A DNA stretch of 64,000 bases from Streptomyces antarcticus (GTDB lineage: Bacteria; Actinomycetota; Actinomycetes; Streptomycetales; Streptomycetaceae). Within the stretch, counting starts at the first letter, position 1. Every line of letters starts with the position of its first letter. The DNA is taken from contig NZ_JAPNLM010000012.1 in NCBI RefSeq assembly GCF_026627255.1, positions 62,001 to 126,000 of the forward strand, given 5' to 3'. The translations under genes were made by a program, and so were the position numbers. The notes below the pieces were generated by a model. That model saw only the letters and a program-made list of their open reading frames with translations. It did no database searches and was not told where the DNA came from. Positions 43,037 through 51,106 of this stretch are shown here, in pieces.

Positions 43037-43849
43037 CTAAGCGGCACCCAGCAGGCGTTCCAGCACCACCGCGATGCCGTCCTCCTCGTTGGAGGTCGTC
43101 ACCTCGTCCGCCACGGCCTTGAGCTCCGGATGGGCGTTGGCCATCGCCACCCCGTGCGCGGCCCAGCCGAACATGGGGATGTCGTTGGGCATGTCGCCGA
43201 AGGCGATCGTCTCCGCAGCCTTCACTCCCAGCCGGCGTGCGGCCAGCGACAGACCGGTGGCCTTGCTCAGGCCGAGCGGAAGGATCTCCACCACGCCCGG
43301 ACCCGCCATCACGATGTCGACCAGGCTGCCCACGGTCTGCCTGGCCGCCTTGACGAGTGCGTCGTCGTTCAGGCCCGGGTGCTGGATGTACAGCTTGTTC
43401 AGCGGTGCGGTCCACACCGCGGTGGTGTCCTCCAGGTAGACGGCCGGGAGGCCCTCCTGCACCTGGTAGCCGGGTCCGATCAGGACTTCGCCGTCGACCC
43501 CGTCCCGACTGGCCGCCAGGGCGAGCGGACCGATCTCGGCCTCTATCTTCGACAGCGCCAGGCCGGCCAGCTGCCGGTCCAGCGTCACGGAGGTCAGCAG
43601 CCGGTGCGCACCCGCGTCGTATACCTGGGCGCCCTGCCCGCACACGGCGATCCCCTTGTACCCGAGGTCGTCCAGTACGTGCCGGGTCCAGGGCACGGCA
43701 CGGCCGGTGACGATGATGTGTGCCGCGCCGGCCGCGGTGGCGGCGACGAGTGCTTCGCGAGTGCGTTCCGAGACGGTGTCGTCGCCACGCAGCAGGGTGC
43801 CGTCGAGGTCCGTCGCGACGAGCTTGTACGGGAACGGGGCCGGGCTCAC
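43037..43849 (-). CDS. HAD-superfamily (Cof-type) phosphatase, copy 2
   Basis: A 270-aa HAD hydrolase with motifs ATDLDGTLLRGDDTVSERTR, HIIVTGRAVPW, SKATGLSLAARRLG and IAFGDMPNDIPMFGWAAHGV, the same order as copy 1 at 24843. The active-site aspartates and motif III lysine are intact. GTG at 43849 overlaps the serS stop (GTGA), so it is translationally coupled to serS; a Cof-type phosphatase downstream of seryl-tRNA synthetase is a recurring Streptomyces arrangement but the reason is unknown. Confidence 0.87.
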   Translation of the reverse strand: MSPAPFPYKLVATDLDGTLLRGDDTVSERTREALVAATAAGAAHIIVTGRAVPWTRHVLDDLGYKGIAVCGQGAQVYDAGAHRLLTSVTLDRQLAGLALSKIEAEIGPLALAASRDGVDGEVLIGPGYQVQEGLPAVYLEDTTAVWTAPLNKLYIQHPGLNDDALVKAARQTVGSLVDIVMAGPGVVEILPLGLSKATGLSLAARRLGVKAAETIAFGDMPNDIPMFGWAAHGVAMANAHPELKAVADEVTTSNEEDGIAVVLERLLGAA

Positions 43850-45123
43850 TTGTTGATCGGCTCCAGGACCTCGCGGCCGCCGAGGTACGGGCGGAGTACC
43901 GGGGGCACCCGGACCGAGCCGTCGGCCTGCTGGTGGTTCTCCAGGATCGCGACGATCGTGCGCGGTACGGCGCACAGGGTGCCGTTCAGCGTCGACAGCG
44001 GCTGGGTCTTCTTGCCGTCGCGGTAGCGGATCGACAGACGGCGGGCCTGGAAGCCGTCGCAGTTCGACGCGGAGGTCAGCTCGCGGTACTTCCCCTGAGT
44101 CGGGATCCACGCCTCGCAGTCGAACTTCCGCGAGGCGGAGGCACCCAGGTCACCAGTGGCGACGTCGATCACCTGGAAGGGCAGCTCCAGGGCGGTGAGC
44201 CACTGCTTCTCCCATTCCAGGAGGCGCTGGTGCTCGGCCTCGGCGTCCTCCGGTGCGACGTACGAGAACATCTCGACCTTGTCGAACTGGTGGACGCGGA
44301 AGATGCCGCGGGTGTCCTTGCCGTACGTGCCGGCCTCGCGGCGGAAGCAGGGGGAGAAACCGGCGTACCGCAGCGGCAGCTTGTCGGCGTCGATGATCTC
44401 GTCCATGTGGTACGCGGCGAGGGCGACCTCGGAGGTGCCGACGAGGTAGTAGTCGTCCTTCTCCAGGTGGTACACGTTCTCCGCGGCCTGGCCGAGGAAG
44501 CCGGTGCCCTCCATGGCCCGCGGGCGGACCAGGGCCGGGGTCAGCATCGGGATGAAGCCGGCCTCGGTGGCCTGCGCGATGGCCGCGTTGACCAGCGCCA
44601 GCTCCAGCAGGGCGCCCACGCCCGTCAGGTAGTAGAAGCGCGAACCCGACACCTTGGCGCCACGCTCGACGTCGATCGCGCCCAGCGACTCGCCCAGCTC
44701 GAGGTGGTCCCTGGGCTGGAAGCCCTCGGCGGCGAAGTCGCGGATGGTTCCGTGCGTCTCCAGGACGGTGAAGTCCTCCTCGCCGCCGACCGGGACGTCC
44801 ACGTGGACGATGTTCCCGAGCCGCAGTAGGAGCTGCTTGGCAGCCTCGTCCGCCTCGTTCTGTTCGGCCTCGGCCGCCTTGACGTCCTGCTTGAGCTGCT
44901 CGGCCCTCTTCAGCAGCTCCGCCCGCTCCTCCGGGGAGGCCTTCGGGATGAGCTTGCCGAGCGACTTCTGCTCATTGCGCAGTTCGTCGAAGCGCATGCC
45001 GGAGGACCTGCGGCGCTCATCGGCGGAGAGCAGTGCGTCGACGAGCTCGACGTCCTCTCCACGGGCGCGCTGCGAGGCGCGGACACGGTCAGGGTCTTCA
45101 CGGAGCAGCCGAAGGTCAATCAC
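43846..45123 (-). CDS. serS: Seryl-tRNA synthetase
   Basis: Class II synthetase charging tRNA-Ser (and tRNA-Sec where present). The 425-aa product starts MIDLRLLREDPDRVRASQRA with the long N-terminal coiled coil (about residues 30-110) that reads tRNA, then the catalytic core: motif 2 region FRREAGTYGKDTRGIFRVHQF, and TSASNCDGFQARRLSIRYR and motif 3 near NGTLCAVPRTIVAILENHQQ. GTG at 45123 has GGAGGG just upstream. Downstream it is coupled to the HAD gene; upstream, a 525-bp gap holds the DnaA-box cluster. Confidence 0.97.
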   Translation of the reverse strand: MIDLRLLREDPDRVRASQRARGEDVELVDALLSADERRRSSGMRFDELRNEQKSLGKLIPKASPEERAELLKRAEQLKQDVKAAEAEQNEADEAAKQLLLRLGNIVHVDVPVGGEEDFTVLETHGTIRDFAAEGFQPRDHLELGESLGAIDVERGAKVSGSRFYYLTGVGALLELALVNAAIAQATEAGFIPMLTPALVRPRAMEGTGFLGQAAENVYHLEKDDYYLVGTSEVALAAYHMDEIIDADKLPLRYAGFSPCFRREAGTYGKDTRGIFRVHQFDKVEMFSYVAPEDAEAEHQRLLEWEKQWLTALELPFQVIDVATGDLGASASRKFDCEAWIPTQGKYRELTSASNCDGFQARRLSIRYRDGKKTQPLSTLNGTLCAVPRTIVAILENHQQADGSVRVPPVLRPYLGGREVLEPINK

Positions 45124-45329
45124 CCCTCCAGGCTACCGGGCTGGAGTTCCGGGGATCACACCGATATTACGCTGCGTGTCACTATGTCCCAATTGCCGCT
45201 ATTGGATAAGTCTTGACGCTCGACTGGAAGGGGCCCCTCTCCGGCGGTCGATAAATGTCGCGCCATTCCCTGAAATGGGGCATGAGGGTGGTGGCCGGGC
45301 GGGTTCTGAGCAGGGCGAGAGGCGGTTCT

Positions 45330-45637
45330 TTGTCCACAGGAATTGCCGCTGGGGCCAGCTTATCCACAGGCTGTGTGTCGCCTCTGTGGACACCGGAATA
45401 GATCAATCCCACTCGGCGGTCGGTCGGGTCGAATCAGGGTTCAAACCACCCTCACACACTCATTCGGGTGGGAATGCCTCGCCCCAAAGAGTTGATTCGC
45501 GATGTACGGGTGACGCCGTTCACCCTCCGCTCCCCAGCGCGAAACCTTAGTCTCCAGCCGATTTGTCGACCTTGTCGTCCTGTCCTGTCGACTTGTCCCC
45601 AGGTTGCCCCCCACCCTGTGGATAACTCTGTGGACAG
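45330..45637. promoter_or_regulatory. DnaA-box cluster between serS and pheA
   Basis: Five boxes fit (T/C)(T/C)(G/A/C)TCCACA or nearly so: TTGTCCACA 45330-45338 (plus), TTATCCACA 45360-45368 (plus), GTGTCCACA 45385-45393 (minus, first base off), TTATCCACA 45617-45625 (minus) and CTGTCCACA 45629-45637 (minus); TTGTCCCCA at 45593-45601 is a one-off relative. They form two groups about 220 bp apart. S. coelicolor has a high-affinity DnaA-box cluster called D78, reported to titrate DnaA and limit initiation; from gene context I believe this is the equivalent. The rest of 45124-45648 has no gene I can support. Confidence 0.8.
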
Positions 45638-45648
45638 GGGACGAAGTC

Positions 45649-46584
45649 CTACGCCCGGCCGTCGAGGCAGCGTGCCAGCCAGTCGGAGGCAGCCGTGAAG
45701 TCGCCTTCCGAGGTGCCCGGCCGGGCAGCCCGAACGTCACTCAGAGCGACGCCGGCCCGCGGGTAGGAACCGAGGAAGCGCACCTGCGGGCAGGTGCGCT
45801 TGAGGCCCATGAGGGCCTCGCTGACCCGCCGGTCGGAGATGTGGCCCTCGGCGTCGACGGCGAAGCAGTAGTTGCCGATGCCCTCGCCGGTCGGCCGGGA
45901 CTGGATCAGCATCAGGTTCACACCGCGCACGGCGAACTCCTGGAGGAGCTCCAGCAGGGCGCCGGGGTGGTCGTCGGCGAGCCAGAGTACGACGGAGGTC
46001 TTGTCGGCGCCGGTCGGCGCGGCGGGCCGGGCCGGGCGTCCGACGAGCACGAACCGGGTCTCCGCGTTCTCCGCGTCGTGGATATCGGTGACCAGCGGGA
46101 CGAGCCCGTACGTGGCGGCCGCGAACTCGCCGGCGAAGGCGGCGTCGAAACGGCCTCCCTGGACGAGCCTGGCGCCGTCCGCGTTGGACGCCGCCGACTC
46201 CCACACGGCGTCGGGCAGGTTCGCCCGCAGCCAGTTGCGCACCTGCGGCTGGGCCACCGGGTGCCCGGTGACCGTCTTGACGTCCGACAGGGTGGTTCCG
46301 GGCCGCACGAGCAGCGCGAAGGCGATGGCCAGCCGCACCTCGCGGTAGATGATCAGCGGCTCGCCCGAGGCCAGTTCGTCGAGCGTGGCGGTGACGCCGC
46401 CCTCCACCGAGTTCTCGATCGGGACGAGCGCGGCCGCGGCCTCACCGTTGCGCACCGCGTCCAGGGCGGCCGGCACCGAGACCATCGGGACCAGTTCCCT
46501 GGTTGCGGCTTCCGGCAGCGTGCGGAGGGCGGCCTCGGTGAAAGTGCCCTCGGGGCCGAGATAGGTGAAGCGCGTGGCCGTCAT
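45649..46584 (-). CDS. pheA: Prephenate dehydratase
   Basis: Converts prephenate to phenylpyruvate in phenylalanine synthesis. The 311-aa protein has an N-terminal PDT domain (ATRFTYLGPEGTFTEAALRT; VPIENSVEGGVTATLDEL; and the conserved Thr-Arg-Phe in NAETRFVLVGRPARP) and a C-terminal ACT regulatory domain (about residues 205-285, HPGALLELLQEFAVRGVNL, SRPTGEGIGNYCFAVDAEGH) where Phe binding is expected to inhibit. It follows dtpA with a 42-bp gap on the same strand and precedes the DnaA-box cluster. Confidence 0.95.
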   Translation of the reverse strand: MTATRFTYLGPEGTFTEAALRTLPEAATRELVPMVSVPAALDAVRNGEAAAALVPIENSVEGGVTATLDELASGEPLIIYREVRLAIAFALLVRPGTTLSDVKTVTGHPVAQPQVRNWLRANLPDAVWESAASNADGARLVQGGRFDAAFAGEFAAATYGLVPLVTDIHDAENAETRFVLVGRPARPAAPTGADKTSVVLWLADDHPGALLELLQEFAVRGVNLMLIQSRPTGEGIGNYCFAVDAEGHISDRRVSEALMGLKRTCPQVRFLGSYPRAGVALSDVRAARPGTSEGDFTAASDWLARCLDGRA

Positions 46585-46626
46585 GTGATCAGCCTAGTGC
46601 CGGGGTGCTTCGCGCCGGGGTGCCGT

Positions 46627-47904
46627 TCACCCTTCGAGAAGCCGCTGCCCCACGTACTCCCCGGGACGGGGAGCGGGCGGTACGGCGTACAGGCCGCTGG
46701 ACTCGTGCCGGATGAACTCCGATAGCGCGTCCCCCCGGTCGAGTTTGCGCTGGACCGGTACGAACCCGCGCAGCGGATCGGCCTGCCAGCAGACGAAGAG
46801 GAGGCCCGCGTCGGGGGCGCCGTCGGGGCCGATCCCGTCGTGGAAGGAGAACGGGCGCCGCAGCATGGCGGCCCCGCCGTTCTGTTCGGGCGCGGAGATC
46901 CGAGCATGGGCGTTGGCCGCGATAACCGGCTTCCCGTCGGCTCCGATCTTGGTGAGCTCCGGCTCGGTGGTCTCGCCGCCACCGGTCAGCGGGGCGCCGG
47001 TGGCTTTGGTCCGGCCGATCACCTGTTCCTGCTGGACGAGGGACTGCTTGTCCCAGTCGTCGAGGAGCATGCGGATGCGCCGGACGACCGCGTACGAGCC
47101 CCCGGCCATCCAGGCGTGCTCGGCCGGCCCGGGGCCCGTGCCGGGGACGAAGACGCGCCTGTCGAAGTCGGGCTCGGCCGGCTTCGGGTTCCCGGTGCCG
47201 TCGATCTGCCCCATGAGGTTGCGGGCGGTCATCGGGGTGCCGGTGGCCCCTGGAGACCGGTTGAATCCGTTCATCTGCCAGCGGACGCGGGCGGCCTGCC
47301 CGGCGTCCTTCTGCAGGGCTCGCAGGGCGTGGAAGGCCACGAGTCCGTCGTTCGCGCCGATCTGAACCCACAGGTCACCGTTGCTGCGCCGCTCGTCGAG
47401 CCGGTCGGAGGAGAAGTCCGGCAGCGCGTCGAGGGCGCCGGGGCGGCGGGCGGTGAGGCCGGTGCGCTCGAAGAAGGAGTGGCCGAAGCCGAAGGTGACG
47501 GTGAGGGAGGACGGCCCGGCGTCGAGGGCGATGCCCGTGTCCGAGTCCGGGGCGTTCTCGCCCGCCATGAGCATCCGTGCGGTGTCGGACCACCGCCGCA
47601 GCAGTGCGGCGGCCTCCGTGAGACCCGCTCCGGCCGTGAGGTCGAAGGCGACGAGGTGTCCCTTGGCCTGCAGCGGCGTGGTGATGCCGGCCTGGTGGTC
47701 GCCGTGGAAGGCGACCTGGGTGGAGCCGAGGGAGGACAGGGTTCCGGCGGAGCCGCCGGCGGAGGCTGTTTCTGAACCGGCCGCTGCCGCGTGCGCGAGG
47801 GCGCCGCCGGCGGCGCCGAGCGCGAGCCCCGCGGCGCCCGCGGCGCCGACGGTGCCCAGCAGTCGGCGCCGGGAGATCTCGATGTCGGGGTTGCTTTCGG
47901 TCAC
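46627..47904 (-). CDS. dtpA: Secreted DyP-type haem peroxidase DtpA
   Basis: A 425-aa dye-decolourising peroxidase exported by the Tat system: the N terminus EISRRRLLGTVGAAGAAGLAL carries the twin-arginine motif. The catalytic domain shows FGHSFFERTGLTARRPGALD, NDGLVAFHALRAL and GGSYAVVRRIRMLLDDWDKQ, and GLLFVCWQADPLRGFVP near the end. In S. lividans and S. coelicolor DtpA is linked to copper trafficking and to GlxA maturation, together with the Sco and PCuAC genes beside it; the same neighbours are here. GTG at 47904 lies 5 bp after the CopC-CopD stop. Start uncertain by a few codons but the Tat signal fixes it. Confidence 0.92.
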   Translation of the reverse strand: MTESNPDIEISRRRLLGTVGAAGAAGLALGAAGGALAHAAAAGSETASAGGSAGTLSSLGSTQVAFHGDHQAGITTPLQAKGHLVAFDLTAGAGLTEAAALLRRWSDTARMLMAGENAPDSDTGIALDAGPSSLTVTFGFGHSFFERTGLTARRPGALDALPDFSSDRLDERRSNGDLWVQIGANDGLVAFHALRALQKDAGQAARVRWQMNGFNRSPGATGTPMTARNLMGQIDGTGNPKPAEPDFDRRVFVPGTGPGPAEHAWMAGGSYAVVRRIRMLLDDWDKQSLVQQEQVIGRTKATGAPLTGGGETTEPELTKIGADGKPVIAANAHARISAPEQNGGAAMLRRPFSFHDGIGPDGAPDAGLLFVCWQADPLRGFVPVQRKLDRGDALSEFIRHESSGLYAVPPAPRPGEYVGQRLLEG

Positions 47905-47909
47905 GCTGA

Positions 47910-49898
47910 TCAGCCGATCTTCACGGTCTTGTGGACGGTCGTCTGGTCGATGTCGGAGGTACGGACGGTCACATCGATGCGCCATTCGCCGGTCAGCGGA
48001 AGCTGTACCCCGGAGGCCGTCCAGTGCCCCGGCGCGGCGCGGTCGGGAACGAGCGGCAGCGGGCCGACGTCCTTGGCAGGAAGAGTGAAGGCGACCTTGA
48101 CCTCGGGGAGGTCGAGCGGCTGGCCCTCGGGGGAGTCGGCCCAGATGTGGAAGGTGTTGGCGCCCACCCGGCCCGGGTCGAGTTCGATCCGGACATCGCC
48201 CTTGCCGCTCGGGCCGCCGGTGTCGAAGGGAAGGGTGATCTTGACCGCGCGATCCGGCACGGCGGTGGAGGTGGAGCCACGTCCGGCCTCCCGCTCCACG
48301 GCGCGGCCCGGCTCGGTGCTGGTGAGCACCGTGGTGACGGCCAGCAGGACCACGGCCACCCCCGCCTCGGCGAGCACGGAGCGACGCAGCCCGGTGCGGT
48401 CCGGCTCGGCGTCGCGGACCCGCTTCGCGCGGGCCGTCTCGACTGCGGCCTGCTGACGGGCGAGCTGGGCGGCGCGCTTGGGGTCGGACGAGACCGTGAC
48501 GGCCTCTGTTTCACGTGAAACAGAGGCCGTTTCACGTGAAACACCGTGGGCCGTTTCACGTGGAACATCGAGCGGTGCAAGGGCCTGCGCATCCTCCCGG
48601 ACAGCGCCCACAGGCGTGTCGAGCAGTCGGCCGGTCCACCGCCGGGACACGTAGGCGATGCCGACGAGAACGGCGACGAGACCGACCTTGAGCAGCAGCA
48701 GCCGCCCGTAGTCGGTGCCGGTCAGGGCGGACCAACTGCCGAGCTGGCGCCAGGACTGGTACACGCCGGTGACGACGAGCACCACCACGCTGACGAAAGC
48801 CACCTTCGAGAACCGCCGCACCGCCTCGCGTTCGATCCCGGGAACCTTGTACAGGGCGACGAGCAGGGAGGTGAGGCCGCCGAGCCAGGTCGCGACGGCG
48901 AGGAGGTGCAGGATGTCGGCGGGCATCGCGACCCCGGGCTGGATACCGGTGGAGGCGTGCTCGGAGAGAGCCCAGGTCGCCGCGATGCCGCCCGAGACCA
49001 CGGCGCCGCCGATGCCCAGGCCGAAGGTGAGGTCGCTGGTGTCCTTGTCTTCCTCGGCGGTGCCGGACGCCTGCTGGCGCCGGGCGTAGACACCGAAGAG
49101 GACGGCGATGAACAAGGCGGCCGCTCCGAGAAGGAGCAGGCGGGAGACGAGTGAGGCCCCGGTCTTCGTCTCCAGGACGGTCCTCAGCCCGGCGAGGTCG
49201 AAGACGTCGGCGAACTGCCCGGACCCGGTGTACGGAGTGCGCAGCACCAGCATCGCGAGGGTGGCTGCGGCGAGGGTGACCCACGCCCGCACGACGAGTC
49301 TCTGGAGGGGGCGCTCAGCGGCGCCCCGGCGCCAGCAGAGCAGGATGAAGGCGGCGCCGCCGACGAGGACGGTGAAGCCGGCGTAGGCGGCGTAGCGCGC
49401 GACCCCGTACGCGATGCCGACCGGGCCGCCGCCCGCTTCCCGGGTGGGGAGCGTGACATTGGTGGCCGAGGGCGCGCCGATGGAGAAGGTGAAGGCGCCG
49501 GAGATCGGGTGGCTGTCGGCCGAGACGGCTTGCCAGGCGACGGTGTAGGTGCCCTCGGGCAGACCGGAGTTCAGGGCGGTGCCGTAGCGGATGATGTGCC
49601 CGCTGCACATGTCCCGCAGCTCACCGGTGTCCACCCGCCTGCCCTGCGGGTCCAGGACGCGGATGGAGTCGTCGCCCATGGCGACCTGTTCCGAGAAGGA
49701 GAGCGAGACCTGCGCGGGCGCCGTGGCGACCACCGCCCCTTCCTTGGGGTCGCTCGCGGTGAGTGCGGCGTGCGCCGCGGCCGGGGAGGCCGCGGTGAAC
49801 AGGCTTGCCAGCAGGGCTGCGAGGACCAGCGCGAGCCGTGGCAGGAGTGCCGTGGCATGGGCGCGGGACGCGGAAGGTGCGGGGGCGGTGGCCGTCAT
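47910..49898 (-). CDS. CopC-CopD fusion copper protein with YtkA-like tail
   Basis: A 662-aa membrane protein joining a signal peptide, a CopC copper-binding domain (about residues 43-140; after cleavage the first residue is His in AHAALTASDPKEGAVV), a CopD membrane domain of about eight helices, and a C-terminal YtkA-like domain (about 540-660; VRIELDPGRVGANTFHIWAD). Copper import into or across the membrane is the family's expected role. The cytosolic loop (residues about 444-464) is encoded by three parS sites and reads DVPRETAHGVSRETASVSRE, repeated VSRET, so that loop appears shaped by ParB binding. Upstream, PCuAC and Sco are closely spaced. Confidence 0.92.
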   Translation of the reverse strand: MTATAPAPSASRAHATALLPRLALVLAALLASLFTAASPAAAHAALTASDPKEGAVVATAPAQVSLSFSEQVAMGDDSIRVLDPQGRRVDTGELRDMCSGHIIRYGTALNSGLPEGTYTVAWQAVSADSHPISGAFTFSIGAPSATNVTLPTREAGGGPVGIAYGVARYAAYAGFTVLVGGAAFILLCWRRGAAERPLQRLVVRAWVTLAAATLAMLVLRTPYTGSGQFADVFDLAGLRTVLETKTGASLVSRLLLLGAAALFIAVLFGVYARRQQASGTAEEDKDTSDLTFGLGIGGAVVSGGIAATWALSEHASTGIQPGVAMPADILHLLAVATWLGGLTSLLVALYKVPGIEREAVRRFSKVAFVSVVVLVVTGVYQSWRQLGSWSALTGTDYGRLLLLKVGLVAVLVGIAYVSRRWTGRLLDTPVGAVREDAQALAPLDVPRETAHGVSRETASVSRETEAVTVSSDPKRAAQLARQQAAVETARAKRVRDAEPDRTGLRRSVLAEAGVAVVLLAVTTVLTSTEPGRAVEREAGRGSTSTAVPDRAVKITLPFDTGGPSGKGDVRIELDPGRVGANTFHIWADSPEGQPLDLPEVKVAFTLPAKDVGPLPLVPDRAAPGHWTASGVQLPLTGEWRIDVTVRTSDIDQTTVHKTVKIG
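48508..48521. promoter_or_regulatory. parS: parS site in copCD (1 of 3), inside a 28-bp palindrome
   Basis: Exact parS match at the centre of a perfect 28-bp palindrome spanning 48501-48528. It is in the CopC-CopD coding strand and encodes VSRET. Confidence 0.92.
48529..48542. promoter_or_regulatory. parS: parS site in copCD (2 of 3)
   Basis: Exact 14-bp match, 21 bp centre to centre from the site at 48508. Confidence 0.92.
48553..48566. promoter_or_regulatory. parS: parS-like site in copCD (3 of 3), one mismatch
   Basis: GTTTCACGTGGAAC differs from consensus by a single base (A to G at position 11). 24 bp from the second site. Encodes VPRET. Confidence 0.75.
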
Positions 49899-49920
49899 GG
49901 CGTGTCGGTTCCTCGGTCCG

Positions 49921-50388
49921 TCAGTGGGCGTTGGAGTTCTGCGCGGTGTACGTCCGCTCCTTCACGTCGAGTTCGACCTTCACGGGGCCGGCCTTCTCGA
50001 AGCGCAGCTCGACGGTGACCTTCTCGCCGACCTTCGGGGTGCCCTTGAGGCCCATGAACATGACGTGGTTTCCGCCGCGCTCCAGCCGGAGCTCACCGTT
50101 GGCAGGCACGTCCAGTGACGGGACCTGCTGCATCTTCTGGTCCTTCGTCTCGTGGATCTGGAGATCGTCCGAGAGCGGGGAGGACGCGCCGGTGAGCTTG
50201 TCGGCGGTCGCGGAGCCGTTCTTGATGACCATGAACGCGCCGGCCATCTTGTCGTTGACGGGCTCGGGAACGAAGCCCTGGCTGACCTTCATCGCGGGCT
50301 TCTCCGCGTCGGAGGAACAGCCGGATATGGCGAGCGCGGCCGTCAGGGAGAGGGCGACGGCAAGGATGCGGGTGGGGCGGGCGTTCAC
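49921..50388 (-). CDS. Periplasmic PCuAC copper chaperone (ECuC), lipoprotein
   Basis: A 155-aa lipoprotein with lipobox LAISGC and the PCuAC copper motif: His, Met, His and Met in IHETKDQKMQQVPSLDVPAN and GGNHVMFMGL. It binds copper outside the membrane and passes it to partner proteins, in S. lividans known as ECuC with Sco. GTG at 50388 overlaps the Sco stop (GTGA) and so is translationally coupled. Upstream of CopC-CopD by 23 bp. Confidence 0.92.
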   Translation of the reverse strand: MNARPTRILAVALSLTAALAISGCSSDAEKPAMKVSQGFVPEPVNDKMAGAFMVIKNGSATADKLTGASSPLSDDLQIHETKDQKMQQVPSLDVPANGELRLERGGNHVMFMGLKGTPKVGEKVTVELRFEKAGPVKVELDVKERTYTAQNSNAH

Positions 50389-51038
50389 GGGTTCTCTCCC
50401 TTGACGATCTTCGGCAGGTCCTTGGTGTAGTCGTCGACGGTGGTGCCTTCGCCGTAGAGGACGTAGCCCTCGTCGGTCTTGGGCGAGAACGCGATGACCT
50501 GTGCGCCGTGCATGGAGACGACGCTGCCGTCGGCCTCCTTCGTGGCGGCCTCGATACCGATGCCGAGCGAGCGCGCGGCCGCCTGGATGGCGGCGAAGTC
50601 CCCGGTCAGGCCGGTGAAGGCCGGATCCTGGGAGCGAAGCCACGCGCCGAGGGATTCGGGAGTGTCCCGATCGGGGTCGGTGGTGACGAAGACGACCTGG
50701 AGGTTGTCCTGGTCCGCCTGGGGGAGCGCCTTCTTGGCCACGGCGATGTTGCTCATCGTCAGCGGGCACACGTCCGGGCAGTTGGTGTAGCCGAAGTAGA
50801 TGAGCGTCGGCTTGCCCTTGGTCTGCTCGCGCAGGTTCCACGGCTTGCCGGTGGTGTCCGTGAGGACGAGGTCCGGCTTGCCGAAGGGGCGATCCAGCAC
50901 GGTCGCGGCCTTGGTGGTGTTCTGACCGCCGGAGATCTGGGTGACCGAACCGGTCTTGACGGGCTCGCCGCCGCAGGCGGTGAGGGTGAGTGCGGCCGCC
51001 GTTGCGAGAACGGCAATCGTCACACGTGTGGTGCGCAT
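50385..51038 (-). CDS. sco: Sco/SenC-family copper chaperone, lipoprotein
   Basis: A 217-aa lipoprotein, lipobox LTLTAC, with the thioredoxin-like Sco fold. The metal ligands are CPDVC (Cys-x3-Cys) within YFGYTNCPDVCPLTMSNI and the late His in VVSMHGAQVIAF. Sco delivers copper to cytochrome oxidase and other cuproproteins; in S. lividans it is needed for morphological development under low copper. It is coupled to the PCuAC gene by GTGA. Confidence 0.94.
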   Translation of the reverse strand: MRTTRVTIAVLATAAALTLTACGGEPVKTGSVTQISGGQNTTKAATVLDRPFGKPDLVLTDTTGKPWNLREQTKGKPTLIYFGYTNCPDVCPLTMSNIAVAKKALPQADQDNLQVVFVTTDPDRDTPESLGAWLRSQDPAFTGLTGDFAAIQAAARSLGIGIEAATKEADGSVVSMHGAQVIAFSPKTDEGYVLYGEGTTVDDYTKDLPKIVKGENP

Positions 51039-51106
51039 CAGGAGGTGTCCCTGGGATCGGGGAAGGTATGGATGGTCCGAAGGGCAGTGCCCGCGGGCAC
51101 GTCAGG

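Noticed and set aside
45431..45451. tRNA T-arm-like GGGTTCAAACCACCC near the DnaA boxes
   Set aside because: No acceptor, D or anticodon arms could be placed around it on either strand.
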